From contig NZ_LIXJ01000005.1 of assembly GCF_001905795.1 (NCBI RefSeq), positions 62,001 through 126,000 of the forward strand: DNA of 64,000 nucleotides, read 5' to 3'. The translations under genes and the position numbers were made by a program. Within the stretch, counting starts at the first letter, position 1, and each line of letters starts with the position of its first letter. Source of the DNA: Streptomyces sp. CB01580. Lineage in GTDB: Bacteria; Actinomycetota; Actinomycetes; Streptomycetales; Streptomycetaceae. Shown here piece by piece: positions 1 to 8,072 of this stretch. Under the pieces are notes generated by a model. The model worked only from the letters and a program-made list of their open reading frames with translations, did no database searches and was not told the origin of the DNA.

Positions 1-641
1 ACGGCCACCTGGGAGAGCGTGGCGGCGTCGGCGGCGTTCACTCCCTGGTGGGGTGCGGCCGCGGCGTGCGCCGCACGTCCCCGGAACACGGCTCGGTACC
101 GGCCGACCGCCTGCGCGGTGCTCCCTGCGGGGTTGTAGCCGACCCCGTCCTGTACCGGGTGGACCATCAGGGCCAGGCCCACCCCGTCGAACGCGCCGGC
201 CTCCAGCAGCAGCGCCTTGCCGCCGCCGTGCTCCTCGGCCGGGGTGCCTATCGCCTTCAGCGTGATGCCGAGTTCGTCGACGTAAGGGGCCAGGGCCAGC
301 GCGGCGGCAACCGAGGCGCCGGCGATGAGGTTGTGGCCGCAGGCGTGGCCGACCTCGGGCAGCGCGTCGTACTCGACGCAGAGCGCGACCGTCAGTTCGC
401 CGCTGCCCGCGGTGGCGGTGAACGCGGTCGGCAGGCCGCCCGTGCCGCGCTCGACCGTGAACCCGCCCTCGGTGAGCAGCTCGGTGATCGCCGCGGCGGA
501 CTCGGTCTCCTGGAAGGCGATTTCGGGACGCGCGTGCAGGGCGCGTGCCAGCTCGAGCACGCGGTCCTGCCAGTCCGACACGCCCGTGGAGGTGTCGGAC
601 TTGAGCCGGCTGTCGGAGCCGGCGGGATTCTTCGTGGCCAC
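1..641 (-). CDS. M20-family amidohydrolase/peptidase, 3' end outside window
   Basis: The frame starts at a GTG at 641 with AGGAGG just upstream and runs off the left edge, so about 213 N-terminal residues are visible. It shows the M20D pattern: EYDALPEVGHACGHN (metal-binding His and Cys-Gly-His region around residue 95), then GTPAEEHGGGK, and later a segment with AAHAA like the dimerisation-domain histidine. Relatives are metal-dependent hydrolases of N-acyl or p-aminobenzoyl-glutamate amides (AbgB/HipO type). It lies 9 nt after the aldehyde dehydrogenase stop, on the same strand, so it is the third gene of a catabolic operon. Substrate is not readable from sequence. Confidence 0.85.
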   Translation of the reverse strand, partial: MATKNPAGSDSRLKSDTSTGVSDWQDRVLELARALHARPEIAFQETESAAAITELLTEGGFTVERGTGGLPTAFTATAGSGELTVALCVEYDALPEVGHACGHNLIAGASVAAALALAPYVDELGITLKAIGTPAEEHGGGKALLLEAGAFDGVGLALMVHPVQDGVGYNPAGSTAQAVGRYRAVFRGRAAHAAAAPHQGVNAADAATLSQVA

Positions 642-650
642 GGGTGCCTC

Positions 651-2207
651 CTAGTAGCTCAGTGAGGGGAACGGGGCGCCGGCGGCCCGGGTGGGCGTCC
701 AGACGGCCTTGGTCTGCGTGTATTCGTCCAGCACTCCGGGACCGGAGGAGCGGCCGTGTCCGGAGTCCCCGAAGCCGCCGAAGGGCACCGCGACGTGGAT
801 GGTCTTGTAGGCGTTGATCCAGAAGGTGCCGGATTTCACGGCGCGCGCGACGTGGTGGGCGCGGGCGACGTCCTGGGTCCAGACCGCCCCGGCCAGGCCG
901 AAGTTCGTGGCGTTGGCGCGGGCGATGGCCTCCGCCTCGGTGTCGAAGGCGTCGGCGCCGACCACCGGTCCGAATACCTCGGTGGTCTCCAGCGGGTTGG
1001 CGGGCGTGACCCCGTCCAGCAGGGTGGGCAGCACCCAGTGTCCGCTCGCCAGCGCCGAGTCGGTGAGCCGGTCGGGCAGCTGTGTGCCGGTCACCCGGCG
1101 GGCGCCGCCCGCGAGCCCGGCCTCGATCAGCGAGGTGACCGTGCCGAACTGGGGCCGGGTGATGATGGGGCCGACCTCGGTGGTGGGGTCGAGGGGGTCC
1201 CCCAGTCGCAGCCGGGACGCTCGCTCGGCCACGCGTGCGATGAACTCCGCGTGCACGGAACGCTCCACGAGCAGCCTGGAGCCGGCCACGCACGACTGGC
1301 CCGCTCCGGAGAAGACGGCCGACACGGCGCCGTCGGCCGCGCGGTCCAGGTCGGCATCGGCGAAGACGATGTTGGCGCTCTTGCCGCCGAGTTCGAGGAC
1401 GGTCGGGATGCCGGCGCCCGCGGCGGCGACCGCCACCCGACGGCCGGTGGCGACCGAGCCGATGAAGGACACCTTGCCGACCCGGGAGTCGGAGGTGAGG
1501 GCGGCGCCGACGGTGGCGCCGAGGCCGGTGGCGACGTTGAACACGCCCTCCGGCAGCCCCGCCCGGTGGGCCAGCTGGGCCAGCCGCAGTGTGGAGGCCG
1601 GGGTGAATTCGCTGGGCTTGACGACGACGGCGTTGCCGGCCGCGAGCGGTGCGGCCGAGTTCCAGCCGCCCGTGAACAGGGGCGCGTTCCACGGGGTGAC
1701 GGCCACCACGACGCCCCAGGGGACCCGCTCGGTGTAGGTGTGCCAGTTGCCCGGGACGGGGATCGTGTGGCCCAGCAGCTTGTCCGCCCAGCCCGCGTAG
1801 TAGCCGAACATCTCGGCGACCTTGGCGGCCTCGGCGCGGGTGTCGCGGACGGGCTTGCCCGTGGTGGCGGATTCGAGGAGGGCGAGTTCCTCGGTGTGCT
1901 CGCCGATGGTCCGGGAGACTTCACGCAGGATCGCGGCCCGTTCGAACGGGTCGGTCGCGGCCCAGACCTCGGCCCCGCGGACGGCGGAGGCCAGCACGGA
2001 GTCGGCCCCTTCGGCCCCGGCGTCGGCGTAGTCGGCGAAGCCCTCTCCGGTCGCGGCGGCGGTGAGGTGCACGGTCTCGCCGCGGCCGGTGACGACCCGA
2101 CCGTCGACGAACGAGCCCAGGCCCTGCGGGAAAGCGGCGTCGAGAGCGGCGCGGGCAGTGACGGCGCCGGACGTGCTCAGGTTCGTCGGGAAGGTGGTGG
2201 TGCTCAT
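651..2207 (-). CDS. NAD(P)-dependent aldehyde dehydrogenase
   Basis: A 518-residue member of the ALDH superfamily, oxidising an aldehyde to the acid. Visible landmarks are the Asn-containing VTPWNAPLF segment, the general-base Glu in LELGGKSAN (about residue 272), the catalytic Cys in GQSCVAGSR (about residue 304), and GPVVG near the C-terminus. The ATG at 2207 has AAGGAG about 10 nt upstream, and it overlaps the stop of the preceding dehydrogenase by 4 nt (ATGA), so the genes are translationally coupled. Together with the HIBADH-like enzyme and the amidohydrolase it suggests stepwise breakdown of an amide- or amino-containing compound. The exact aldehyde cannot be told. Confidence 0.93.
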   Translation of the reverse strand: MSTTTFPTNLSTSGAVTARAALDAAFPQGLGSFVDGRVVTGRGETVHLTAAATGEGFADYADAGAEGADSVLASAVRGAEVWAATDPFERAAILREVSRTIGEHTEELALLESATTGKPVRDTRAEAAKVAEMFGYYAGWADKLLGHTIPVPGNWHTYTERVPWGVVVAVTPWNAPLFTGGWNSAAPLAAGNAVVVKPSEFTPASTLRLAQLAHRAGLPEGVFNVATGLGATVGAALTSDSRVGKVSFIGSVATGRRVAVAAAGAGIPTVLELGGKSANIVFADADLDRAADGAVSAVFSGAGQSCVAGSRLLVERSVHAEFIARVAERASRLRLGDPLDPTTEVGPIITRPQFGTVTSLIEAGLAGGARRVTGTQLPDRLTDSALASGHWVLPTLLDGVTPANPLETTEVFGPVVGADAFDTEAEAIARANATNFGLAGAVWTQDVARAHHVARAVKSGTFWINAYKTIHVAVPFGGFGDSGHGRSSGPGVLDEYTQTKAVWTPTRAAGAPFPSLSY

Positions 2208-3091
2208 GCTGCGGTGGCTCCTTCGGAGGTGAGGGAGGGGGCTACTGTGCGGGCGATCTCGGTGAAGTCGGCGCCGGGGCCGAGCGCGGCCAGGGCCTCC
2301 TGCCAGACGCGGCTGGCGGCGGCCAGCAGCTGCGGGGTCTCACCGCGCTGCCCGGCGGTCTCCACGGCGAGTGCGGCGTCCCGGGCCATGAGCCCCAGGG
2401 CGAAACCGGAGTCGAAGGTGCCGGTGAGCACCCAGTCCGGGTACATGGCCGCGGACGCCTTGCTGGCGCCGGACGCGCCGCTGATGCCCGCCGCGGCGGC
2501 GGAGGGATCGACGCCGTACGCCTTCGCCACGGCGAGGGCCTCGCCGACCGCGACCAGGTTGACCGCCGCAAGGGCGTTGTTGAGGAGCTTGACCACGTTT
2601 CCGGAGCCGGGGGCGCCGAGGTGGCGGTACTGGCCGCCGGTGAGTGCGTCCAGGACGGGCCGGGCCGCGTCGAGCGCGTCGGGGCCGGCACCGACGAACG
2701 CGGCGAGCCGACCATCGGCCGCGCCGTCACGGCCGCCCGAGACGGGTGCGTCCACGAAGGCCGCGCCCTTGTCCGCCGCCAGGGCCGCGCACTCGGCGGA
2801 CGTGCCCGGCTCCGACGTCGTGGTGTCGACGATGGCGAGCGTGCCCGGCCGCGCCAGCAGAGCGCGCACGGTCGCCTCGACCACGCGGGCCGAGGGCAGC
2901 GACAGGACCACATAGGGCGTGCCGGCCAACTGGTCGAGGTCCTCGACGACCTCCACACCCGCCTTCGCGGCGGCGGACCGGGCAGCGGGCGCCGGATCGA
3001 ATCCGCGCACCTGCCACCCCGCCCGCAGCAGGGCGGTAGCCATGGCACCGCCCATCGAGCCGAGGCCGACGACGGCGATGTGCTTGCTCAT
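2204..3091 (-). CDS. NAD(P)-dependent oxidoreductase, 3-hydroxyisobutyrate dehydrogenase family
   Basis: Rossmann-fold beta-hydroxyacid dehydrogenase of about 295 residues. The N-terminal nucleotide-binding motif is GLGSMGGAMA; DAPVSGG marks the substrate loop and GSGNVVKLLNN carries the family's catalytic Lys. I chose the ATG at 3091 because AGGAG sits 5 nt before it; the ATG at 3106 has no such site. The stop overlaps the aldehyde dehydrogenase start. Family members oxidise 3-hydroxyisobutyrate, tartronate semialdehyde or related hydroxyacids, or reduce imines; which applies here is open. First gene of the catabolic operon. Confidence 0.88.
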   Translation of the reverse strand: MSKHIAVVGLGSMGGAMATALLRAGWQVRGFDPAPAARSAAAKAGVEVVEDLDQLAGTPYVVLSLPSARVVEATVRALLARPGTLAIVDTTTSEPGTSAECAALAADKGAAFVDAPVSGGRDGAADGRLAAFVGAGPDALDAARPVLDALTGGQYRHLGAPGSGNVVKLLNNALAAVNLVAVGEALAVAKAYGVDPSAAAAGISGASGASKASAAMYPDWVLTGTFDSGFALGLMARDAALAVETAGQRGETPQLLAAASRVWQEALAALGPGADFTEIARTVAPSLTSEGATAA

Positions 3092-3452
3092 CAGTGCTCC
3101 TGTCATGAGGGGACGTGTGTACGGACACGGGCGAGGCCGGGGGGACGGGCCTCGCCGGCCCGGGGGGAAGGACGGTGTTCAGATGGGCCGCGGCGAACCT
3201 TGGGAAAGGGCGGCCGGGGCGGGCCCGTCGGCGCGGTCGGCGCTCATACACGGGCAGTGAAGGGGGTGTGTCGAAAGGCGCGCAGGCCACCGGCACTCCG
3301 AAGGCGGCGCCGGTCGGGCGGCGAGGGAGCGTGTGCGGTACGGCGACGACAGCCGGTGGGGCGCGCCGCCCGATAGGGGCCGTGCTGCGGGGCGTCGCCG
3401 ACCGCGCGGACCGGATCGGACGGTCCACGCGATGCGACGGGGGGAGAGCGGT
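3092..3452. other. Intergenic region upstream of the catabolic operon
   Basis: This 361-nt stretch separates the RpiR gene from the operon it precedes on the same strand. I see no convincing gene in it. It probably holds the operon promoter, but no clear -35/-10 pair or operator could be picked out by eye; the RpiR-type repeats are on the far side of the regulator gene instead. Confidence 0.5.
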
Positions 3453-4328
3453 TCAGTCGAGGTAGACGTCCAGGTCCTTCCAGAGTTGCTGGGTGCGGCG
3501 GATTGCGGCACGGCTGCGCTCGGGTCGAGCCGTCTGCATGCCGGCGAGGAGTCCGTAGACCACCGAGGTGGCGGCCGTGACGGACTGGAAGAAGGAGATG
3601 CCCTCCGACGGCACGATGAGCAGATGGTGGGCGATGGAGGTGGCGAGCCGACCGCGCCGCATGTCGGTGATCGCCACTACCGTGGCGCCCGCCGCACGGG
3701 CCGCGTCGGCTGCGACGATGATCTGTTTCGTCGACCGCCACATGTTGACGACCACGAGCACGTCACCCGGACCGAGGCAGTTGACGGCGGTCGCCAGATG
3801 GACGCCGGCCCGGTGCTCCAGCGTGATGGGGTAGCCCATGGTGGAACCGAGGTGCGCCATGACACTGGCCGGACCGGCGAAGGAGCCGACCCCGACCACC
3901 AGGATCGACCGGGCCGAGGCCAGCGTGGCGATGGCCGCCTCCGCGTCGGTGGCGGAGTTGCTCTCCAGGGTCTGGCGCAGGTTCTCGATGTCGTGCGTGA
4001 GCGCGTCGTGCAGCGGGCTGCGGTGCTCGCCGTGTTCGGTCAGGGTCTCCTCGGTGGAGATGTGCACCAAGTAGCGGGCCCGCAATTCGCGTTGCAGATC
4101 CGGCCAGCCGCGGTAGCCCAGCGTCTGGGCTGCGCGCACCACCGTCGAACTGTTCACGTCCGCCCGCTCGGCGATCTCCGCGATCTCCGCGTACGAGGCC
4201 AGCTGCGGATTGCGGACGATGACGTCGACGACCCGGGCCTGAGCCTTGGACAGCGGCACATCGGGCAGGGCGTCGCCCAGCCACTGGCTGTCGCGGTCGG
4301 CGAGGTCGTGGTTCTGCAATGCGGACAC
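3453..4328 (-). CDS. MurR/RpiR-family transcriptional regulator
   Basis: A 291-residue protein with the two-domain RpiR layout: an N-terminal helix-turn-helix (about residues 20-80, with SYAEIAEIAERADVNSST as recognition region) and a C-terminal SIS sugar-phosphate-binding domain (about 120-250, with ILVVGVGSFAG and LVVVNMWRSTKQ). Start is a GTG at 4328 with GGAG about 8 nt upstream. Such regulators sense phosphorylated or acidic metabolites and usually control adjacent catabolic genes, here plausibly the three-gene operon downstream on the same strand. Two TTGCA/TGCAA-type repeats lie just upstream of its start, consistent with autoregulation. Confidence 0.9.
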   Translation of the reverse strand: MSALQNHDLADRDSQWLGDALPDVPLSKAQARVVDVIVRNPQLASYAEIAEIAERADVNSSTVVRAAQTLGYRGWPDLQRELRARYLVHISTEETLTEHGEHRSPLHDALTHDIENLRQTLESNSATDAEAAIATLASARSILVVGVGSFAGPASVMAHLGSTMGYPITLEHRAGVHLATAVNCLGPGDVLVVVNMWRSTKQIIVAADAARAAGATVVAITDMRRGRLATSIAHHLLIVPSEGISFFQSVTAATSVVYGLLAGMQTARPERSRAAIRRTQQLWKDLDVYLD

Positions 4329-4360
4329 AGGTCTTGCTCCCGGTACGAAACGCAGCGCGC

Positions 4361-4402
4361 TGCAAGCTTGATTGCAGAACCGTACATCGCAATTTCATTT
4401 GC
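4361..4402. promoter_or_regulatory. Candidate RpiR operators (two half-site pairs)
   Basis: TGCAAGCTTGATTGCA at 4361-4376 has 5-nt inverted arms (TGCAA/TTGCA), and GCAATTTCATTTGC at 4389-4402 has GCAA/TTGC arms with the same 6-nt spacer. They are 13 nt apart and 33-75 nt upstream of the RpiR start. Placement and matching geometry suggest operators for the adjacent RpiR protein; binding is inferred only. Confidence 0.45.
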
Positions 4403-4472
4403 AGGAAGCCCCCTGCGCTCCGGCCAGGTGAATCCGCGCATCGAGGTGCCGGTGCGGGGCGCCCGCCGGGTC

Positions 4473-4518
4473 GTGTGTTCAAAGTGCCTTCGCACGGCAG
4501 GCAGCACTTCGAAGACAC
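4473..4518. repeat. Long imperfect inverted repeat between divergent genes
   Basis: GTGTGTTCAAAGTGC at 4473-4487 faces GCACTTCGAAGACAC at 4504-4518, giving 15-nt arms with two mismatches and a 16-nt loop. It lies in the 395-nt gap between the divergent RpiR and hydrolase genes, about 205 nt before the hydrolase start. A terminator makes little sense between divergent genes; an operator or a 5' leader hairpin is possible. Confidence 0.4.
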
Positions 4519-4723
4519 GGCCCGGGGCAGGCGGGGGAAGACGGTGCAGGCCCGGCAGCCCGCAGGCGCGGCAACATGAGACCGGCCGGGGCGGCAACGG
4601 CCGATGCGGGATGTCGCTCCGATGCCTCGCCGAAGTCACCCGGTTGGATGCCGTTGCCGGGCCCGTTCGGTCCACCGCGTGAACGCTGAGGTGCCGTAGG
4701 CCCCCGTCGAGAGCGAGGTCGAC

Positions 4724-5569
4724 ATGACAACACCCGCGATACACGGCTCACCGCTCCGAAGCAGAACACTGCGCGTGGCGACGGCAGGGTGCGCGGTCAC
4801 CGCCCTGTGCGCGCTCAGCACAGCCCCGGTAGCAGCGAACGGTGATGCGAACGCCGCCAAGCCGACCGTCGTCCTGGTCCACGGCGCCTTCGCGGACAGC
4901 TCCAGCTGGAACGGGGTGATCGAGCGGCTGCAGCGTCGCGGTTACACCGTGATGGCCCCAGCCAACCCGCTGCGCGGCCTGTACAGCGATTCCGCGTACA
5001 CGGCCTCCGTCCTCAAGACGATCAAAGGCCCGATCGTGCTGGCCGGCCACTCCTACGGCGGTGCCGTCATCAGTACTGCCGCGGCGGGAAACCCCCAGGT
5101 CAAATCCCTGATCTACATCAACGCGCTGATGCCCGACGTCGGTGAGAGCGGTATGTCGCTGTCGGCCCGCTTCCCCAGCGCCCTGGGCACCGCCACGAAC
5201 TCCGTGCCGTATCGGACGGCCGACACCGCCGGCACCGACCTGTACCTCAAGCGGGACAAGGTCCACCCGGTCTTCGCCAACTGCCTGCCGGAGAGCCGGG
5301 CGAACCTGTTGGGTGTCACCCAGCGTCCGGCGGCCACGACCGCGTTCTCGGAGACGGCCAAGGTCGCGGCCTGGAAGGAGATTCCGTCCTGGGCCCTGGT
5401 GGGACGGCAGGACATGACCATCAACCCGCAGCAGGAGCGCTTCGAGGCCGAACGGGCCCACTCCCACACGCAGGAGATCGACTCCTGCCACGTGTCTCTC
5501 ATCGCCCGCCCCGACGCCGTGGCCGGCCTGATCCTCCAGGGTGCCACCGCGGCCGCAGGCGGCTCCTGA
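4724..5569 (+). CDS. Exported alpha/beta hydrolase
   Basis: A 281-residue alpha/beta hydrolase with an N-terminal signal peptide (Arg-rich start, hydrophobic core CAVTALCALS, Ala-x-Ala cleavage region near residue 38). The fold is shown by VVLVHGAFAD (oxyanion strand), the nucleophile elbow GHSYGG (about residue 108), an Asp in ALVGRQDMTI and a C-terminal His in DSCHVSLIA. GCGAGG upstream supports the ATG. Relatives are putative esterases; natural substrate unknown. Its stop is followed immediately by an IS630 fragment, but the C-terminus looks complete. Confidence 0.9.
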   Translation: MTTPAIHGSPLRSRTLRVATAGCAVTALCALSTAPVAANGDANAAKPTVVLVHGAFADSSSWNGVIERLQRRGYTVMAPANPLRGLYSDSAYTASVLKTIKGPIVLAGHSYGGAVISTAAAGNPQVKSLIYINALMPDVGESGMSLSARFPSALGTATNSVPYRTADTAGTDLYLKRDKVHPVFANCLPESRANLLGVTQRPAATTAFSETAKVAAWKEIPSWALVGRQDMTINPQQERFEAERAHSHTQEIDSCHVSLIARPDAVAGLILQGATAAAGGS

Positions 5570-5813
5570 CATCGAACCGGTCTTCCTGCCCACTTACGGC
5601 TCGTGGCTGAACTGGATGGAGTACGAATTCGCCGCCCTGCGCCACCTCGCCCTCAATGGAACCGACCACCGCAGCCACAACGCGCAGAACGCCGCCATCG
5701 CCGCCATCGCCGCCTGCATCCGCCGACGCGATGCCAGGCCCCCACCGAAGGCTCCTTTTGCCACCGACTCCCCGATCCTCCGGGAATGGACCGCACACCC
5801 CTCAGCGGCGTGA
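5570..5813 (+). pseudogene. IS630-family transposase, C-terminal remnant
   Basis: The frame encodes the typical IS630 C-terminal block: a strand ending in FLPTYGSWLNWMEYEFA (the catalytic Glu region), then RHLALNGTDHRSH and a helical tail. Everything before the third catalytic segment, including the other two Asp residues, is missing, so it cannot be active. It begins directly after the hydrolase stop, so the left boundary of the old insertion is at about 5570. Confidence 0.85.
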
Positions 5814-5904
5814 ACCCTCCCCAAGGGCTGCCCCGCGATTGATCGCAGGGTGCTGTGCCCTGAGAACCGCGGGCTGGTGCTGTGGCCGGAATGGTTTGCT
5901 GGGA

Positions 5905-5997
5905 AGCTCGCGGCGTCCGGTGCGGTGCATCGCAAGGCGGAGGATCGCCCTCGTACGGGACGTACTCGGGTGATGCGACAACGCGGCGAGGTACCGT
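5905..5997 (-). repeat. Diverged copy of the 162-bp MITE-like repeat
   Basis: Read on the reverse strand, this segment matches the inner part of the element at 38521-38682, including CTCGCCGCGTTGTCG and CTCCGCCTTGCGA, at roughly 80 percent identity by eye. The terminal inverted repeats are not recognisable here, so it is an old or truncated copy. Confidence 0.6.
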
Positions 5998-6080
5998 GCC
6001 GGGCGTCGCGAGCCGGTGAACCCTTCCGGTCGCAGCACTAGGCTCTTGGCGAATCATCGCTACCGAACGGGGGACGCGGA

Positions 6081-6623
6081 ATGAGCGGGACGGTAACGGC
6101 AGTCAGCAGCAACGGCGAGTACTCGTTCACCAAGCCCAACCGGAGCAGCATCCTGTTGCTCGCCGGGCTCGGCGTAGAGGGAGACGTACACGCTGGCGTC
6201 ACGGTCAAGCACCGCTCGCGTGTCGCGCAGGACCCCACCCAGCCGAACCTGCGCCAGGTCCACCTCATTCACGAGGAGCTCTTCACCGAAGTCGGCGAAG
6301 AGGGATTCAACGTGGCGCCCGGCGAACTCGGCGAAAACATCACTACCAGCGGCATCGACCTGCTCGGCCTGCCCGTCGGGACACTGCTGCGCATCGGCGA
6401 CGAGGCGATCGTGGAGGTCACCGGCCTGCGTAACCCCTGCCTGCAGATCGACAACTTCCAGGACGGACTGCTGAAGAAGGTTGTCGGCCGTGACAAGGCC
6501 GGGAACATCGTGCGTAAGGCCGGAATCATGAGCGTCGTCCAGGTGGGCGGCGTAGTGCGTCCCGGCGACACGATCACAGCGGAGCTCCCGGAAGAGCCTC
6601 ATCGGCCCCTCGACCGGGTCTGA
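6081..6623 (+). CDS. MOSC-domain protein
   Basis: A 180-residue protein made almost entirely of a MOSC domain: AGLGVEGDVHAG near the N-terminus, PGELGENITTSGIDL in the middle, GTLLRIGDEAIVEVTG, and R-x-PC-x-Q with the conserved Cys (about residue 120). MOSC domains are related to the C-terminal domain of molybdenum cofactor sulfurases and bind or carry sulfur; stand-alone forms such as YiiM are linked to detoxification of N-hydroxylated compounds. The gene is intact and stands alone amid IS debris. Confidence 0.9.
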   Translation: MSGTVTAVSSNGEYSFTKPNRSSILLLAGLGVEGDVHAGVTVKHRSRVAQDPTQPNLRQVHLIHEELFTEVGEEGFNVAPGELGENITTSGIDLLGLPVGTLLRIGDEAIVEVTGLRNPCLQIDNFQDGLLKKVVGRDKAGNIVRKAGIMSVVQVGGVVRPGDTITAELPEEPHRPLDRV

Positions 6624-6676
6624 CCTCCTTCGCGAGCAGGTCGTGACGTGTCGATGGCCGCGCGGGTTCTTGTGGT

Positions 6677-7410
6677 GTGAACATCGAGCAGGCCCGCGCG
6701 ACCATGGCTCATCATGCCTTCTGCGGTATCTCGCGCCAACATCTCGGCGAGTTGGTCGGAGGGCTCGCGCAGCACTGGGAAGCACGCTGCGAGTCCGGAC
6801 GCGACGAGCGGCGTGGTGGTGCCCGGAAACGCGAGGCTGGAGCTGGCCCGAAGCACGAACTGGTCTTCATCGACCGGGTGTTGGCGACACTGGTCCATCT
6901 GCGGACCGGGCTGACGCATGCAGCGCTGGGCGTGATCTATGAGGTGGGCTCCTCCACCATCGGCCGGGCGATCAGCGAGGTCCGACCGATGCTGGCCACG
7001 CGCGGGTTCGCCGTGCCGAACCGGCCTGGCATCCGGCCGCGCACGCTGGAGGACGTATTCGCCTATGCCGACGCTGAGGGCGTGACCTTGCGCATCGATG
7101 GCATGGAGACCCAAGTTCGCCGCCCGAAGGTGGGCCGCCCCGGGAGGAGGGCGTTCATCTCCGGCGAGCGCAAGCAGAACACCATCAAAACGACCACGAT
7201 CAGCGACGACCAGGGCCGGACCCTGTGGTCCGGTGCCGAGCGGCCCGGCCGGTTGCACGACCAGACAGCCGTGCGGACCGAGGGCATCGCGGAGCAGTTC
7301 CGCCAGTATCCGCAGGTCAAGGCCGAGGTCGACGAGGGCTACCGGGACCTGGCCAACGAGTTCCCCGGCCAGATCTCGTCCCCGCCCAGGAGGCCGAAGG
7401 ACATCGACAG
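6677..7410 (+). pseudogene. IS5-type DDE transposase, 3'-truncated
   Basis: From the GTG at 6677 the frame carries a helical N-terminal region, RIDGMETQVRRPK, KQNTIKTTTISDDQG, LWSGAERPGRLHDQTA and VDEGYRDLANEFP, the Streptomyces HARBI1-like/IS5-group DDE pattern. After PPRRPKD (about residue 242) similarity stops abruptly and the C-terminal block with the final catalytic Glu is absent. The open frame continues to 7573 only by chance, antisense to a broken coaD. Confidence 0.85.
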
Positions 7411-7411
7411 C

Positions 7412-7625
7412 GCGCGTGACGTTGCTCAGGTCAGTTGCTGTCGCGCGGAGCCGGTCCAGCCGTTCGGTGAATGGGGAATCGGCCGGTCTTGCTCAAATCG
7501 AACATCACGCAGACGACGACCTCGTCGAACAGGAGGGCGGCGCGGCGGAGAACGTCCTGGTGCCCTTGAGTGACCGGGTCGAAGGATCCTGGGAAGAGGG
7601 CTCGCGTGATCGGAAAGAATAACAA
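7412..7625 (-). pseudogene. coaD: Phosphopantetheine adenylyltransferase (CoaD-like), truncated and frameshifted
   Basis: The reverse strand from a TTG at 7625 encodes FPGSFDPVTQGHQDVLRRA, the nucleotidyltransferase T/HxGH region of CoaD, followed by a SKTGRFP segment. There a CCCC run appears to have one extra C: the next frame continues FTERLDRLRATATDLSNVT, as expected of CoaD, until sequence turns into transposase at about 7410. Only about 70 of roughly 160 residues remain, lacking the ISSTxxR motif. The essential coaD must be elsewhere; this would be a second copy or paralogue. Confidence 0.75.
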
Positions 7626-7795
7626 GCGGCCGGGCCCCGGTAGTGAAGTGCCAGGGCAGCCAAACCACCAAGATCAAGCGTGACGGGGAGAACGTCTGGC
7701 GAGACGGGACAACCGCAACGTCACACGTGGATTACGGCCACGTGGTACACGCTCTTGGTTCGGAGAAACTTGCGTCAGATGCTCGCTCTTTTGAC

Positions 7796-7995
7796 CTGCC
7801 CCGGCCCAACGGGCACGGCTTGCCGATATCCGCGACAACTTGATCGCCCGAATCGTCGAAGCCGGGACGGAAGGCTGGCTCTGCGAGGTCGAAGTTCTCC
7901 AGGTCGGCCCGGCCGGCGCCGAGGAGAAGCTCCGCCGGCTCGATCGGGGCCACGGGCAGCAGACGGCCGTGGACCTTGGTATCCCCACCACGCGT
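7796..7995 (+). pseudogene. Gene fragment resembling the C-terminus of a Streptomyces recombinase
   Basis: One frame reads RLADIRDNLIARIVEA, then EGWLCEVEVL and a charged helix ending in TAVDLGIPT. It has the character of a helical C-terminal tail that I associate with Streptomyces site-specific recombinases, but this is recollection, not a search. No start codon or catalytic region is present. The preceding 170 nt (7626-7795) show no recognisable gene. Confidence 0.3.
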
Positions 7996-8050
7996 GGTGG
8001 TCGAGGAACCCACGAAGGTGGGCTGTCGCACGGCCCTCAACCAAGATCGA

Positions 8051-8071
8051 GAACAAGTTCAAAGCTTGTTC
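8051..8071. terminator. Short hairpin at the 3' end of the transposase gene
   Basis: GAACAAG-TTCAAAG-CTTGTTC forms a 7-bp perfect stem with a 7-nt loop, 2 nt beyond the stop of the transposase at 8073. It could terminate the transposase mRNA or be part of the element's end. Confidence 0.5.
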
Positions 8072-8072
8072 T

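Noticed and set aside
756..2915. A 719-codon plus-strand frame over the first operon
   Set aside because: Antisense of aldehyde dehydrogenase and the HIBADH-like gene; low-complexity.
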